Shown one piece after another: positions 10,169-19,139 of a stretch of DNA of 64,000 nucleotides. The notes beneath the pieces are model-generated. The model had not been told where the DNA came from, did no database searches, and saw only the letters and a program-made list of their open reading frames with translations. A program made the position numbers and the translations under genes. Each line of letters begins with the position of its first letter. Within the stretch, counting starts at the first letter, position 1. The DNA is taken from NCBI RefSeq assembly GCF_030296935.1, contig NZ_AP028032.1, forward strand, positions 1,116,001-1,180,000, given 5' to 3'. Origin of the DNA: Coprobacter fastidiosus. Lineage in GTDB: Bacteria > Bacteroidota > Bacteroidia > Bacteroidales > Coprobacteraceae.

Positions 10169-10199
10169 TAAGTGTTTTTTACGCTCTTCTTGTTTTATA
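10169..10199 (+). promoter_or_regulatory. Bipartite ECF-type promoter candidate, copy 3 (modular surface protein)
   Basis: TAAGTGTTTT at 10169-10178 and GTTTTATA at 10192-10199, spacer 13 bases, ending 43 bases before the start of the downstream gene and after a terminator. Both half-boxes are identical to copies 1 and 2. Confidence 0.6.
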
Positions 10200-10242
10200 T
10201 ATAGTTTATCAAACTATTTTCAACCTTAAAATAATATCTGTT

Positions 10243-13200
10243 ATGAAAGTAAAAAAATTACCACACAGATCTCTGCTATTTGCAGGAGTATTTTTAACGG
10301 GAGCTTTCTTCGTCAAAGCTATATCAGAAGAACATACCCTATCCTTTCCAACAAATCCGAATACCAAAACCACAGAAGAAGTCATCCCTCTCACAATTTC
10401 GAGCGGATTCGATAAAGATTTCATCGCAGAAGCAAAACCTGCACAAACCCATTCTTCTGAACGTATGGATGATGTTTCTTGGGTATATTACAGTGCAGAT
10501 TTACAAAGTTCAGGAGGTCTTCCTTCCGATGGTATAGTAAAATCAGGAAATGTCACTTATCAATTAGCTCCATATACAGGGAACAACGCAACTCGAATCG
10601 TTGTGAAAAACAAGGAAGAAAAAACTCTGACTTTCGGCAACCCGGTAAAAGCTAATAAACTGATGCTTTTAGCAACCAGTACTAACGGGAAATCGTTATT
10701 CCAAGTTACACTCAACTACGATGACGGTTCTAATGATACCGCCACAGAGCTATCTATAGATGACTGGAACGGTAACGAAGGTGCTATTACAGGATTAGGT
10801 CGCATTTTCCGTACTTGGAAAGAAGGCGGTTTTGACAGTGGAGCATACGATGACGATATTGACGGAGCTAATTTCAGGCTTTCAGAAGTTTCGATAAGCA
10901 GTGACCCCGCCCAAATAGTAAACTCGATAACTATCAAGGGAACAGGAAATGAAGGATACCTGATTCCGTTCGCTGTATCGGCAATTATCGGAGGAGAAAC
11001 GCCAGAACAAAATACTCTCGAGATTCAAACTATAGAAAATCAAAATGTCGAAGTCGGGAAAACAGTGGCAATATCAACGATATACAGTCTTGGAGGAGCT
11101 AAAAAGGATGATAATTTTAAAATCGATATTACTTCAGACAATACCTCTGTAACAATTTCAGACATATCCAACACAGAAGACAAAATAAATTTCTCTATAA
11201 ATGGCATCAACAAAGGAACTGCCAATATCACTGTTACTTTAACAAACGGAAAGTTTGTTAAAGAAATTTCTTTCAACGTATCCATATCTGAGAATGTACA
11301 AATTACAACAAAATACGTCCCAGTAAAATTAGTCGGTTATACTAAAGATATTATTGCAGAAAATAAGCCGGCATCTTCATTTACAAATGACGGAATGGAT
11401 AACGACGGTAAAGTATTTTATACCACAGATGTGAACAGCATCGGAGCTCTTCCTGCAAATGGAATCATAATAGGAGAAACCAGCAAGGCCTCTTACCAAT
11501 TAGCTCCATATAATGAAAATAACGCATTCTTCTCCGATTGTTACAAAGCTGCTGGATTAACGAATATTCAGTTTGCAGAACCAATAAAAACAAAAGAATT
11601 AATGATATTGGCAACTTCTGCCAACGGATCATCGGATTTCGGTAGCGGAGAAATTTATTTCTCTGACGGAACAAGTCAGTCTTATAACTTCTTTACGGTA
11701 AACGATTGGTTCGATCCCAAGAACAATGTAGCGGTAAAAAGTCTTTATCTTATTGAAAGAGGCAACGATGCCATCGATGAAAGAAATTTCGGATTATACG
11801 AAAATAAATTAACGATTTCTGAAGAAAATATAGGAAAAGAAATAAAATCAATCTCTTTTTTAAATGAGTCCGGAGGCTCAAAACCCGGATCAAGCGATGC
11901 ATCCAGATTATATGTATTCGCTGTTTCTGCATTAGTCGAACAGACTCCCGTCAACACTTTAGAACTGCAAAATTTAGACAATCAAACGGTAGAAATAGGA
12001 AAGTCTTTGACGTTATCCGCTACATACAGTTTAGGAAATGCACCTAAAGAAGAGAATTTTAAATTCGACATTACATCGGACAATGCCGCAGCATCTATTA
12101 CAGAAATTTCCAACACAGATTCTCAGGTCAATTTCAATGTAAATGGAGTTTCCGAAGGATCAGCAAATATTACTATTAAACTGACAAATGGAGAATTTAG
12201 TAAAGAATCGACCTTCTCTATCTCTATTACCGCAGTTGAAGAAGAACCTGCGTACATACCTGTCACTTTAACCGGATTCAATAAAGATGTTATTGCAGAG
12301 GATGTTCCGGCTTCCGGAACAACAGATGCCGGATTGGATAACGATGGCAAAGTTTTCTTCGGAAACAATGTCAACAACGGTACAGGAGCACTTCCTGCAA
12401 ACGGAATCATAACAAGTATCAACAGTGGCGTAAAATACCAATTGGCTTCTTATGAAAGTAATAATGCTTTCTTCTCCGACTGTTACACCGACCGAGGTTT
12501 AGTTGAAATTCAATTCGCCACTCCCGTAAGTACTAAATCTTTAATGATACTCGCAACCTCAACGAATGGAGCATCTGATTTCGGTGCTGGTAGCAGTGGA
12601 ACAGGAAAAATCACATTCGAAGACAATACAACAGAAACTTATTCATCAATCAATGTAAAAGATTGGTTTCAATCGGGAGAACCTGATGCTTCTACAGCCC
12701 AAAACAAACTCTATCTCATTGGAAGAAATGATAATGCCATTGATACCCGCAACTTCTCTATATATGAATATAAATTAAACATCACTAATTACAAAAAGAA
12801 AATCAAATCTATATCATTTACAAACGAATCTGGTGGTTCGAAACCTGGAGACTCTTACGCTTCAAGATTATTTGTTTTCGCAATTTCTGCATTGCAAGAC
12901 AATACTCCTACTCCAGTAGAGCCTGTCATCGACCCGATCGAAAATACAACAATAAAAATTGGGAATGAACCTACTACCATAAACGCATTCTTCAGTTTAG
13001 GAGGAGAAGAACAAGGATCTGATTTCAGTATTAAAGCCATTGCTAATAATGATTTTATTACTATCTCAAATGAAAATATAAGTAATGAAACTTATTCTTT
13101 TGATATTGCGGGAGTTACTGCCGGAGAATCTATCATTACTGTTACACTCATAAACAACGGGCATACTATCACTCAAGATTTTTCCGTTACTATCGAACCT

Positions 13201-13767
13201 AAAGATCCTGTAGTAAACATTGCCGAAATTCCAAGACAAACATTCAAAAAGGGTGAAACTATTTCTGTAAAAGTAAATTATGACTTCGATGGAGAAGCAG
13301 AACAAGCAGATTTCAGTTATATGGTATATACAAATATGGTAATAGACCCTAATGTGAGAATCTCCAATGTAAATATAGACAAAGACGAACAAGTTATTTC
13401 TTTCAACTTAACAGGTATAGGAGTCGGATCAAGTTATGTGAATGTCTATGTTTTCAATAACGGAACTTCCGCTACCCAAATATTTACGGCAGAAGTAAAA
13501 GAACAGACAATAACCGGACTCGACTCAAAGTCGGAAAAAACGATCTCCATTTATCCCAATCCTGTTAAACACGGAGAAAATCTAATAATCGAAACTGAAA
13601 ATGCTCAAATAATCCAGATTATAAATCTACAAGGTATTGTCATGAAAACAATAAAAGCTCCGGCATCAATCGAAAAAATCGATATAGATGAATTTATACC
13701 CGGAATTTATATGGTAGCTATCAAAACAGAGAATAATCAAAAAGTAGAAAAAATCACAGTTAAATAA
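10243..13767 (+). CDS. Modular T9SS-secreted surface protein of unknown function (three copies of an undescribed beta-module plus Ig-like domains)
   Basis: I recognise no catalytic domain in these 1174 residues. After a signal peptide (~1-28) come three copies of a ~200-residue module, at ~48-245, ~357-566 and ~670-884. Each starts with a line like 'GFNKDVIAEDVPAS' and shares 'ALPANGII', 'YQLA.Y..NNA', 'ILATS.NG', a D/G-rich 'F.D.T' strand and 'ESGGSKPG..ASRL.VFA.SA'. Four Ig/cadherin-like beta-sandwiches follow or separate them (~257-349, ~568-665, ~890-985, ~988-1085; 'IENQNVEVGKTV', 'LDNQTVEIGKSL'). The end (~1102-1174) is a T9SS type-A sorting domain ('ISIYPNPVKHG'). A related module sits near the C-terminus of the GH85 enzyme, and the two genes share a candidate promoter motif. 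A glycan-binding surface protein of the same system is the simplest reading, but the function is unproven. Confidence 0.85.
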   Translation: MKVKKLPHRSLLFAGVFLTGAFFVKAISEEHTLSFPTNPNTKTTEEVIPLTISSGFDKDFIAEAKPAQTHSSERMDDVSWVYYSADLQSSGGLPSDGIVKSGNVTYQLAPYTGNNATRIVVKNKEEKTLTFGNPVKANKLMLLATSTNGKSLFQVTLNYDDGSNDTATELSIDDWNGNEGAITGLGRIFRTWKEGGFDSGAYDDDIDGANFRLSEVSISSDPAQIVNSITIKGTGNEGYLIPFAVSAIIGGETPEQNTLEIQTIENQNVEVGKTVAISTIYSLGGAKKDDNFKIDITSDNTSVTISDISNTEDKINFSINGINKGTANITVTLTNGKFVKEISFNVSISENVQITTKYVPVKLVGYTKDIIAENKPASSFTNDGMDNDGKVFYTTDVNSIGALPANGIIIGETSKASYQLAPYNENNAFFSDCYKAAGLTNIQFAEPIKTKELMILATSANGSSDFGSGEIYFSDGTSQSYNFFTVNDWFDPKNNVAVKSLYLIERGNDAIDERNFGLYENKLTISEENIGKEIKSISFLNESGGSKPGSSDASRLYVFAVSALVEQTPVNTLELQNLDNQTVEIGKSLTLSATYSLGNAPKEENFKFDITSDNAAASITEISNTDSQVNFNVNGVSEGSANITIKLTNGEFSKESTFSISITAVEEEPAYIPVTLTGFNKDVIAEDVPASGTTDAGLDNDGKVFFGNNVNNGTGALPANGIITSINSGVKYQLASYESNNAFFSDCYTDRGLVEIQFATPVSTKSLMILATSTNGASDFGAGSSGTGKITFEDNTTETYSSINVKDWFQSGEPDASTAQNKLYLIGRNDNAIDTRNFSIYEYKLNITNYKKKIKSISFTNESGGSKPGDSYASRLFVFAISALQDNTPTPVEPVIDPIENTTIKIGNEPTTINAFFSLGGEEQGSDFSIKAIANNDFITISNENISNETYSFDIAGVTAGESIITVTLINNGHTITQDFSVTIEPKDPVVNIAEIPRQTFKKGETISVKVNYDFDGEAEQADFSYMVYTNMVIDPNVRISNVNIDKDEQVISFNLTGIGVGSSYVNVYVFNNGTSATQIFTAEVKEQTITGLDSKSEKTISIYPNPVKHGENLIIETENAQIIQIINLQGIVMKTIKAPASIEKIDIDEFIPGIYMVAIKTENNQKVEKITVK

Positions 13768-13784
13768 AAACAATTATTTGAGTA

Positions 13785-13834
13785 TTCAATAAAAAACGTT
13801 TCCGGTTCATGAACCGGAAACGTTTTTTATTGAA
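13785..13834. terminator. Perfect 50-base palindrome, bidirectional terminator
   Basis: Arms 13785-13809 and 13810-13834 are exact reverse complements (25 bp). An A6 run on one side and a T6 run on the other give a U-rich tail in either direction. It lies between the convergent 10243-13767 gene and the 13.9-19.1 kb operon and should stop both. Confidence 0.85.
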
Positions 13835-13920
13835 CTATGCTATTTTTTAATTATACCGACAAAAAACATTATTCAAAAATTCTACAATATCTTTGTCAAA
13901 ACCAATAAATTAGACAAACA

Positions 13921-14808
13921 TCAATGATAAGATCTCACCCGTTTTTTCAATGCATCTAAAGCAAATACAGAAGACATTGTCTTTATTTCATTCCTGTCCG
14001 AAACTTTATAAAGAACTTTCTTCGAAAGTTTATCTATAACTAATAAATGTACAGGATTTTTCGCATCGACATGCCCGACCCAGTTGGTAAGAAACAATCG
14101 TCCATCTGACAAATAATGCATACCTCCGGCAAATTTCAGAGTTCCCGGTAAATCTTTATTCGTCAATGACCAAACAATATTTCCGGCCATATCATATTCA
14201 AATACACCAGGATTATTATCTTTATCCGTAACAGCAACTAATGTATTTCCCGATGGCAAGCGTATAACCGAATGTGCACCTCCGGGAACAGGTATATTCC
14301 AGACTGCTTTTCCATTTTCGTCATATTCAACAACCGATTTACCGCCATAATGCGCAACCAGATAATGCCCATTGTCCAAACACCGGGCATTCCTCATAAA
14401 CGCATGTCCTCCGGTTTTTACTCCAAACGGCAAAATCGATACATCTTTTACAATACTACCATCGGGAGAGACCTCTAAAAGTCGTCCGTTATCACACTCT
14501 CCGATAAATGTATTTCCGTTTTTCAAACGCTGACAAGCAAAAATATTACTTTCGGACGTATAATGGAAAATCGTATCGTTTTTCCGGCTAACCTCAAGAA
14601 CTTCTTTCCCAGCCGTAAATAAGATATTCTTATTAGGAAGCACCCAAATATCATTCGAATCAGGAGCTTTGTGTTCCCATACGATTTCACCGTTTTCTTG
14701 AATAAATACTTTACCTTGCGAATAATCACAAAATGCAAAAGACGGTCCTCCGGCAAACAAAGACCCAAAGGAACACAAAAACAGAACAGACAAATAAAAA
14801 CGTTTCAT
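13921..14808 (-). CDS. Secreted beta-propeller protein (PQQ/arylsulfotransferase-like repeats)
   Basis: The 295-residue exported protein has a signal peptide (MKRFYLSVLFLCSFGSLFAG). The rest is repeated four-stranded blades with lines such as 'NGNTFIGECDNGRLLEVSPD', 'NGHYLVAHYGGKSVVEYDEN', 'SGNTLVAVTDKDNNPGVFEY' and 'DGRLFLTNWVGH'. These 'G.TL.....GR..E.D..G..VW' blades are typical of arylsulfotransferase/PQQ-like propellers. I see no enzyme motif or haem site. I chose the ATG at 14808 because the signal peptide starts there; an in-frame GTG at 14826 would add six residues. It is the last gene of a three-gene minus-strand operon, 20 bases after the cytochrome gene, and ends at the palindromic terminator. 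A binding or scaffolding role for the haem proteins is possible. Confidence 0.8.
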   Translation of the reverse strand: MKRFYLSVLFLCSFGSLFAGGPSFAFCDYSQGKVFIQENGEIVWEHKAPDSNDIWVLPNKNILFTAGKEVLEVSRKNDTIFHYTSESNIFACQRLKNGNTFIGECDNGRLLEVSPDGSIVKDVSILPFGVKTGGHAFMRNARCLDNGHYLVAHYGGKSVVEYDENGKAVWNIPVPGGAHSVIRLPSGNTLVAVTDKDNNPGVFEYDMAGNIVWSLTNKDLPGTLKFAGGMHYLSDGRLFLTNWVGHVDAKNPVHLLVIDKLSKKVLYKVSDRNEIKTMSSVFALDALKKRVRSYH

Positions 14809-14828
14809 AACAAACCGAACAAACACGA

Positions 14829-16628
14829 CTATAAAGACAAGATATACTCTTCTAACTCTTCAATTTCTTTTTCCGAAACGCGTATGCGAGGTCCATGTAC
14901 CTTTAACATATCCTTCATCGTAGCACAACGTCCATCATACAGATACGGAACAGTTCTCCATATTTCGATCAACGTCGGAACATCCATTTTTTTCCCGACC
15001 TCCGTTCCCGAAGCCCAATCTACAGGATATAGTTTTCCATCTGTAAAATAAGGTCCGGAATGACATGATAAACAATCTTTATCAAAGATCGCTTTCCCCT
15101 TATTAGCTTTTTCAGAGAGACGTCCATTTTGCAGATAAGGGCTCGGCAAAGGTTTTAAAGAACGCAGATAAGCATCCATATCATCAGCAACCGATGGCGG
15201 AGTAACAGCAAAAAGAATATATTTTATTCCGGAACGTACCGCTATTTCAGCATTTGCACGAATCCCTGTCACCATACAAGGAGGCGTCTGGTGTGACAAT
15301 AACAAAGATTTGGTATTTTTAGGATTACCGAGGCCATCATTCAGCAAATCCCAATTCAAGCCGTCTGCACGGGCATCATTCGGATGACAACTTGCACAAC
15401 TTTGCCATCCTTGAAAACCTAATGTCGCATCATGAAAATACATATTCCCTCTTCCTTCGGCAGAAGCAAGCATGTTATTGCCCAACTTCCGCTGTACATC
15501 AAATACATCCCCTTTTGCGACATGGATATCTCCTGAAAAATATCCCGCAGCATATAAAGTTTTTCCGTTCATTGCTATGGCTCTTATCCCTTTCCCCCCG
15601 ACAGGTTGGTACTGAGCAATACCATAAAGCATTCCGGCATCATTCATCACATTCTCCCACCCGTTATAAGATGGTGTTACCGCTACTCCCTGTTTTGCCT
15701 GAGCCAAACGATCATGCAATTTTTCTCTATCTATACGACAAACCTCATGTACTCCCGACAGAGCAACACAAATCTCTTTATTATCGGGAGAGACCATCAC
15801 TTGCCAAGGATTGGCAGCTCCTTTTTGAGGCGTATCTAAAAGTACAGTTACTTCCACCTTCTCATTTTTCAAATCCACAATAGTCAGCGCATTCGTGTAC
15901 ATCCATCCTCTATCCACCTGATTTGTAGGCAACTGATATCTTGCTAATAAGTGGGTTACATAAGCATGCTCACCTGTAACATCTGTCGTCACAGACTTTA
16001 CGTCAGTTGACCCATTCGGCAAAAGCAACCTCTTGATAACCTTACTTTTTTCTGTATCGATAATATCCATTTTAGCAGCAACCGGAAAAGCCAAAGCCGA
16101 CATCTCAGGCATATTATTTACAACTAAAATACGCCTTCCATCAGCAAAGGAAACAGCCCCGACAGGTTCACGCCCGACCGAAATCTTACAAATAAGAGAA
16201 CCTTTGTCACAATCATATTTTCTAATCTCATTATTATAACGTAAGGTAGCCCAAACAGCTTTACCGGAAGAATCTATCAACAAAGAAGAGGGCGAATAAC
16301 CGGTATCGAACGCCCCCAACACTTTCATGCTCCTCCCGTCTATCTTATATAATTTTCCGGATACTCCATCGGAAGAAACCCACAAAGAGCCGTCAGGCAT
16401 AACAGTTATTGCCGTTACCGGAGCATTTAGGGCAATTCTCTTTTTTACAGCAAGTGTTCGAGAATCGACTTTCAACAATTCCGAAGAGAATCTATTGCCG
16501 ACCCATAAAGTCTTACCATCTGTCGAACAAGCCAGAACATCCGGAGAAACAATATTTTCCGATGCAGCCCATATCTCGGACATTCCCCAAAACAACAAGC
16601 AAAAATTTATAATCCAAACCCTCATCAT
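14829..16628 (-). CDS. YVTN-type beta-propeller fused to a di-haem cytochrome c (CCP/MauG-like) domain
   Basis: The 599-residue exported redox protein has a signal peptide (~1-21). Residues ~25-340 are seven-bladed-propeller repeats ('VGNRFSSELLKVDSRTLAV', 'WVSSDGVSGKLYKIDGRSM', 'VSPDNKEICVALSG'). The C-terminal part carries two haem c motifs: CASCH (C411, C414, H415) and CLSCH (C519, C522, H523). The sequence after the second haem ('DVPTLIEIWRTVPYLYDGR') matches the segment seen in di-haem cytochrome c peroxidase/MauG-like proteins. Its start overlaps the stop of the HzsA-related gene by four bases (ATGA), so the two are translationally coupled. The electron donor and substrate are unknown. 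Haem attachment requires a periplasmic cytochrome c maturation system elsewhere in the genome. Confidence 0.85.
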   Translation of the reverse strand: MMRVWIINFCLLFWGMSEIWAASENIVSPDVLACSTDGKTLWVGNRFSSELLKVDSRTLAVKKRIALNAPVTAITVMPDGSLWVSSDGVSGKLYKIDGRSMKVLGAFDTGYSPSSLLIDSSGKAVWATLRYNNEIRKYDCDKGSLICKISVGREPVGAVSFADGRRILVVNNMPEMSALAFPVAAKMDIIDTEKSKVIKRLLLPNGSTDVKSVTTDVTGEHAYVTHLLARYQLPTNQVDRGWMYTNALTIVDLKNEKVEVTVLLDTPQKGAANPWQVMVSPDNKEICVALSGVHEVCRIDREKLHDRLAQAKQGVAVTPSYNGWENVMNDAGMLYGIAQYQPVGGKGIRAIAMNGKTLYAAGYFSGDIHVAKGDVFDVQRKLGNNMLASAEGRGNMYFHDATLGFQGWQSCASCHPNDARADGLNWDLLNDGLGNPKNTKSLLLSHQTPPCMVTGIRANAEIAVRSGIKYILFAVTPPSVADDMDAYLRSLKPLPSPYLQNGRLSEKANKGKAIFDKDCLSCHSGPYFTDGKLYPVDWASGTEVGKKMDVPTLIEIWRTVPYLYDGRCATMKDMLKVHGPRIRVSEKEIEELEEYILSL

Positions 16629-19108
16629 TTTACCATTTTTTCATTTAAAGAACGAATATACTCTCTTATATTTTCTCTTTCGGCACTTTTTGCTTGCTCT
16701 CTTTTTTTATCATAATAATCATAATAAGCTTTTTCTTGCTCAGTCCAATTATTCGCTTGTCGATAATCACTGATAAACGGAACTAAAAGATCGATCCACA
16801 AAGCAAATACATCTATTTCATCCTGAGAAAGTTGCGTATTACCATGTCCGGACTTCAACCGTTTTATCAAATTACTCGTCGCCGATCCTGCCGAATAGGG
16901 ACGCAATACGGACGGCTCTGAAAGCGCACTGATCCAATTTACTTCAGGGTGATCAGTCTGTCCCTGCCACGAATCGTTATCCCCTGTCGTCTTACGAGCA
17001 TGCGTAAGATTTAGATAAGCGTCCGAAAACATTCGTTTAGTTTGATTATCGACAACCTTCAAATCTCCTTTTAAGCTCATAGGATGTTTTACCCCGTCAT
17101 GACAAGAAATACAATGCTTATCTATAATCGGCTGAACTTCATTAATAAATCCGAAATTTCTAATCCCTTTATCATCTATCGGTACGATCTTTTGTATTTT
17201 CTTATTCATCGCATCCGAAACCGGATGTTGCGCCGAAGGGACAGAGTTTTTATGTTCGTGACACCCTACGCAACTTTGAATTTCACCCGGTTGCAAAGTT
17301 GACCAGCTTCGCATGGTTTGTACAACATGCCCGTTCTCATCTAACGCTTGGAAATAAAGGGGTTTTCGAGAAGGAACTTCAAAAAATGCCGAACCATCAG
17401 GTTCTACATCAACCTCCCCTAAAACTTTTTTCAAGTCCCAGCTCGCATTACCAACTCCCACCGGAGAGAAGGCATGACCTCCTCCGCCCTTTCCATGCCC
17501 ATACGCACAGCCTACTCCGGCCGCCCGATATTCCAACTCTACAATACGCAATTTCTTAACCGTACCCGGAGTCACTCCTTTCATACTACGCCCCTCATAG
17601 ATATTCTGTAAATAATATATCCCGGTATTTTTTGTATAGTCGACCATATTCACTCGCTGGAAAGGACGCCTACGAGGTGCAACCAGTACCGGCTGATTAC
17701 AAGATATTTTAGAATCAGCTACCAAAAGTTCTCTTTCTCCATCGATATTCATCCAATAAATAGCAAATTCTATGGGAGTACCGATATTATATCCTAATGG
17801 AGTATAAGAAATCAAAAAGTCAGTCTGATTTAAAGCAAAAGGATGCTGAAACTGCTCACCTTCTTGTCCATATCCATCCACACGCACAGCTTCCGGTTTT
17901 CGTACAGGAGCAACGAACATCACACCTTCATTTTCATCCCGTCCGGCTTCAGGATCGATAATAGCAAGTTTTCCGTGCTGAGGATTGTGATGTCCCATAA
18001 GCACAGCCATCACCTTACGACTTCCTGGTATAGCACAAGGCTGTGTTATAGTAGTCGGGAACCAACTGTTTCCACCATAATATTCAGCCTGTCCTGTACC
18101 ATCAAAATTCATCTGAAATAAAGGTTGAGGGAAAATCTGCCCCCGATCATTATAGTCCCAACGCGTATATACTACCCTACCGTCTTCTAAAAGAACCGGA
18201 TGTAAGGTATGAACCTGATCGAATCCTATCTGACGCATATATTTCCCGCTCCGGTCACAAATAAAAAGATTACTCACTTCTGTAAACCAACAATCGACAG
18301 AAGTTCCACAACGAGTCGAATTAAATAAAATATTATCATCGGGGAGATATATACCCTCAATATCAGCAAATCCTATTCCGGACGTTACTTGCTTAACTTC
18401 CCGAGTATCAAGATTCATTTCATACAAATGAAAATCATCTTTTTTAGAAGACTTTTTTAATGAGTATAAAATATGTTTCCCATCAAAATGAACTTCAGGA
18501 TCACGAAAAACTCCTTCAGGAGCTTTTCCCAAAAGCTCTTGTTCTCCCCAAATTCCTTTCATTCGCAATAAAGACAATTCGCTGTCCGGAATAAAACATT
18601 TTTCGCCTCTGGCATCGGACAATCCCTCTGTATAGGCAAAATAAGATGGGCGAAGTATATGAAATTTAGTAAAGACAATTTCCGGCTTATTTTTCAAGAA
18701 TACCTGCAACCTCTTTTCCCTCCGTTCCACACAGGCATCGACATAGAGGGATATAGCCTTCGACAAAGAAGAGAAATTATCTTTTACCGGATAAGAAATT
18801 CCTAATTTCAATAACCGTAATTTCACTTGCGAAGCCATATCACCGTCAAACCAATCTATTTTTTCCCCATCTTGCAACCACCAATCATATCCCACCGGAT
18901 ATTCTTTCATTAAACTTCTATGAAAATTTTTCTTCATCCGATCAATCTCTTGCTCAGATGATTTTCCGTTCAAACCCTTTATTTGAGCGAATGCATCTTG
19001 CAAGCCGACACTAAAACGGTCTGTAGATTCGGGATATGATTCTGCAAAAAGGCGGGTTCCCAGCATCCAAATGCAAATACATAGTAGGTATATTCTCATA
19101 TTATACAT
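16625..19108 (-). CDS. HzsA-related di-haem c-type cytochrome with WD40-like propeller
   Basis: The 827-residue exported protein resembles the alpha subunit of hydrazine synthase in its middle and C-terminal parts. After a signal peptide (~1-22) and a helical N-terminal region comes a propeller (~190-480) with lines such as 'PEVHFDGKHILYSLKKSS', 'DDNILFNSTRCGTSVDCW' and 'HPVLLEDGRVVYTRWDYND'. The haem c domain carries CVGCH (C613, C616, H617) and CISCH (C666, C669, H670). Homologues annotated 'HzsA-related' occur in non-anammox bacteria, so hydrazine synthesis should not be inferred. It is the first gene of the three-gene operon and is divergent from the GH95 fucosidase. The ATG at 19099 is an equally good start, three residues in. 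Four haem sites in two adjacent exported proteins suggest an extracytoplasmic redox enzyme or electron relay. Confidence 0.82.
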   Translation of the reverse strand: MYNMRIYLLCICIWMLGTRLFAESYPESTDRFSVGLQDAFAQIKGLNGKSSEQEIDRMKKNFHRSLMKEYPVGYDWWLQDGEKIDWFDGDMASQVKLRLLKLGISYPVKDNFSSLSKAISLYVDACVERREKRLQVFLKNKPEIVFTKFHILRPSYFAYTEGLSDARGEKCFIPDSELSLLRMKGIWGEQELLGKAPEGVFRDPEVHFDGKHILYSLKKSSKKDDFHLYEMNLDTREVKQVTSGIGFADIEGIYLPDDNILFNSTRCGTSVDCWFTEVSNLFICDRSGKYMRQIGFDQVHTLHPVLLEDGRVVYTRWDYNDRGQIFPQPLFQMNFDGTGQAEYYGGNSWFPTTITQPCAIPGSRKVMAVLMGHHNPQHGKLAIIDPEAGRDENEGVMFVAPVRKPEAVRVDGYGQEGEQFQHPFALNQTDFLISYTPLGYNIGTPIEFAIYWMNIDGERELLVADSKISCNQPVLVAPRRRPFQRVNMVDYTKNTGIYYLQNIYEGRSMKGVTPGTVKKLRIVELEYRAAGVGCAYGHGKGGGGHAFSPVGVGNASWDLKKVLGEVDVEPDGSAFFEVPSRKPLYFQALDENGHVVQTMRSWSTLQPGEIQSCVGCHEHKNSVPSAQHPVSDAMNKKIQKIVPIDDKGIRNFGFINEVQPIIDKHCISCHDGVKHPMSLKGDLKVVDNQTKRMFSDAYLNLTHARKTTGDNDSWQGQTDHPEVNWISALSEPSVLRPYSAGSATSNLIKRLKSGHGNTQLSQDEIDVFALWIDLLVPFISDYRQANNWTEQEKAYYDYYDKKREQAKSAERENIREYIRSLNEKMVK

Positions 19109-19131
19109 ATTGTGTGTGTTTTCCTATATGC

Positions 19132-19139
19132 CAAAAATA
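19132..19139 (-). promoter_or_regulatory. -7 promoter box for the haem-protein operon
   Basis: On the minus strand this reads TATTTTTG, matching the Bacteroidota -7 consensus TAnnTTTG, 24 bases before the ATG at 19108. No convincing -33 box is visible, so this is tentative. Confidence 0.4.

Noticed and set aside
16625-19108. Calling the HzsA-related gene a hydrazine synthase
   Set aside because: Related proteins occur widely outside anammox bacteria, and no other hydrazine synthase subunit is recognisable here.
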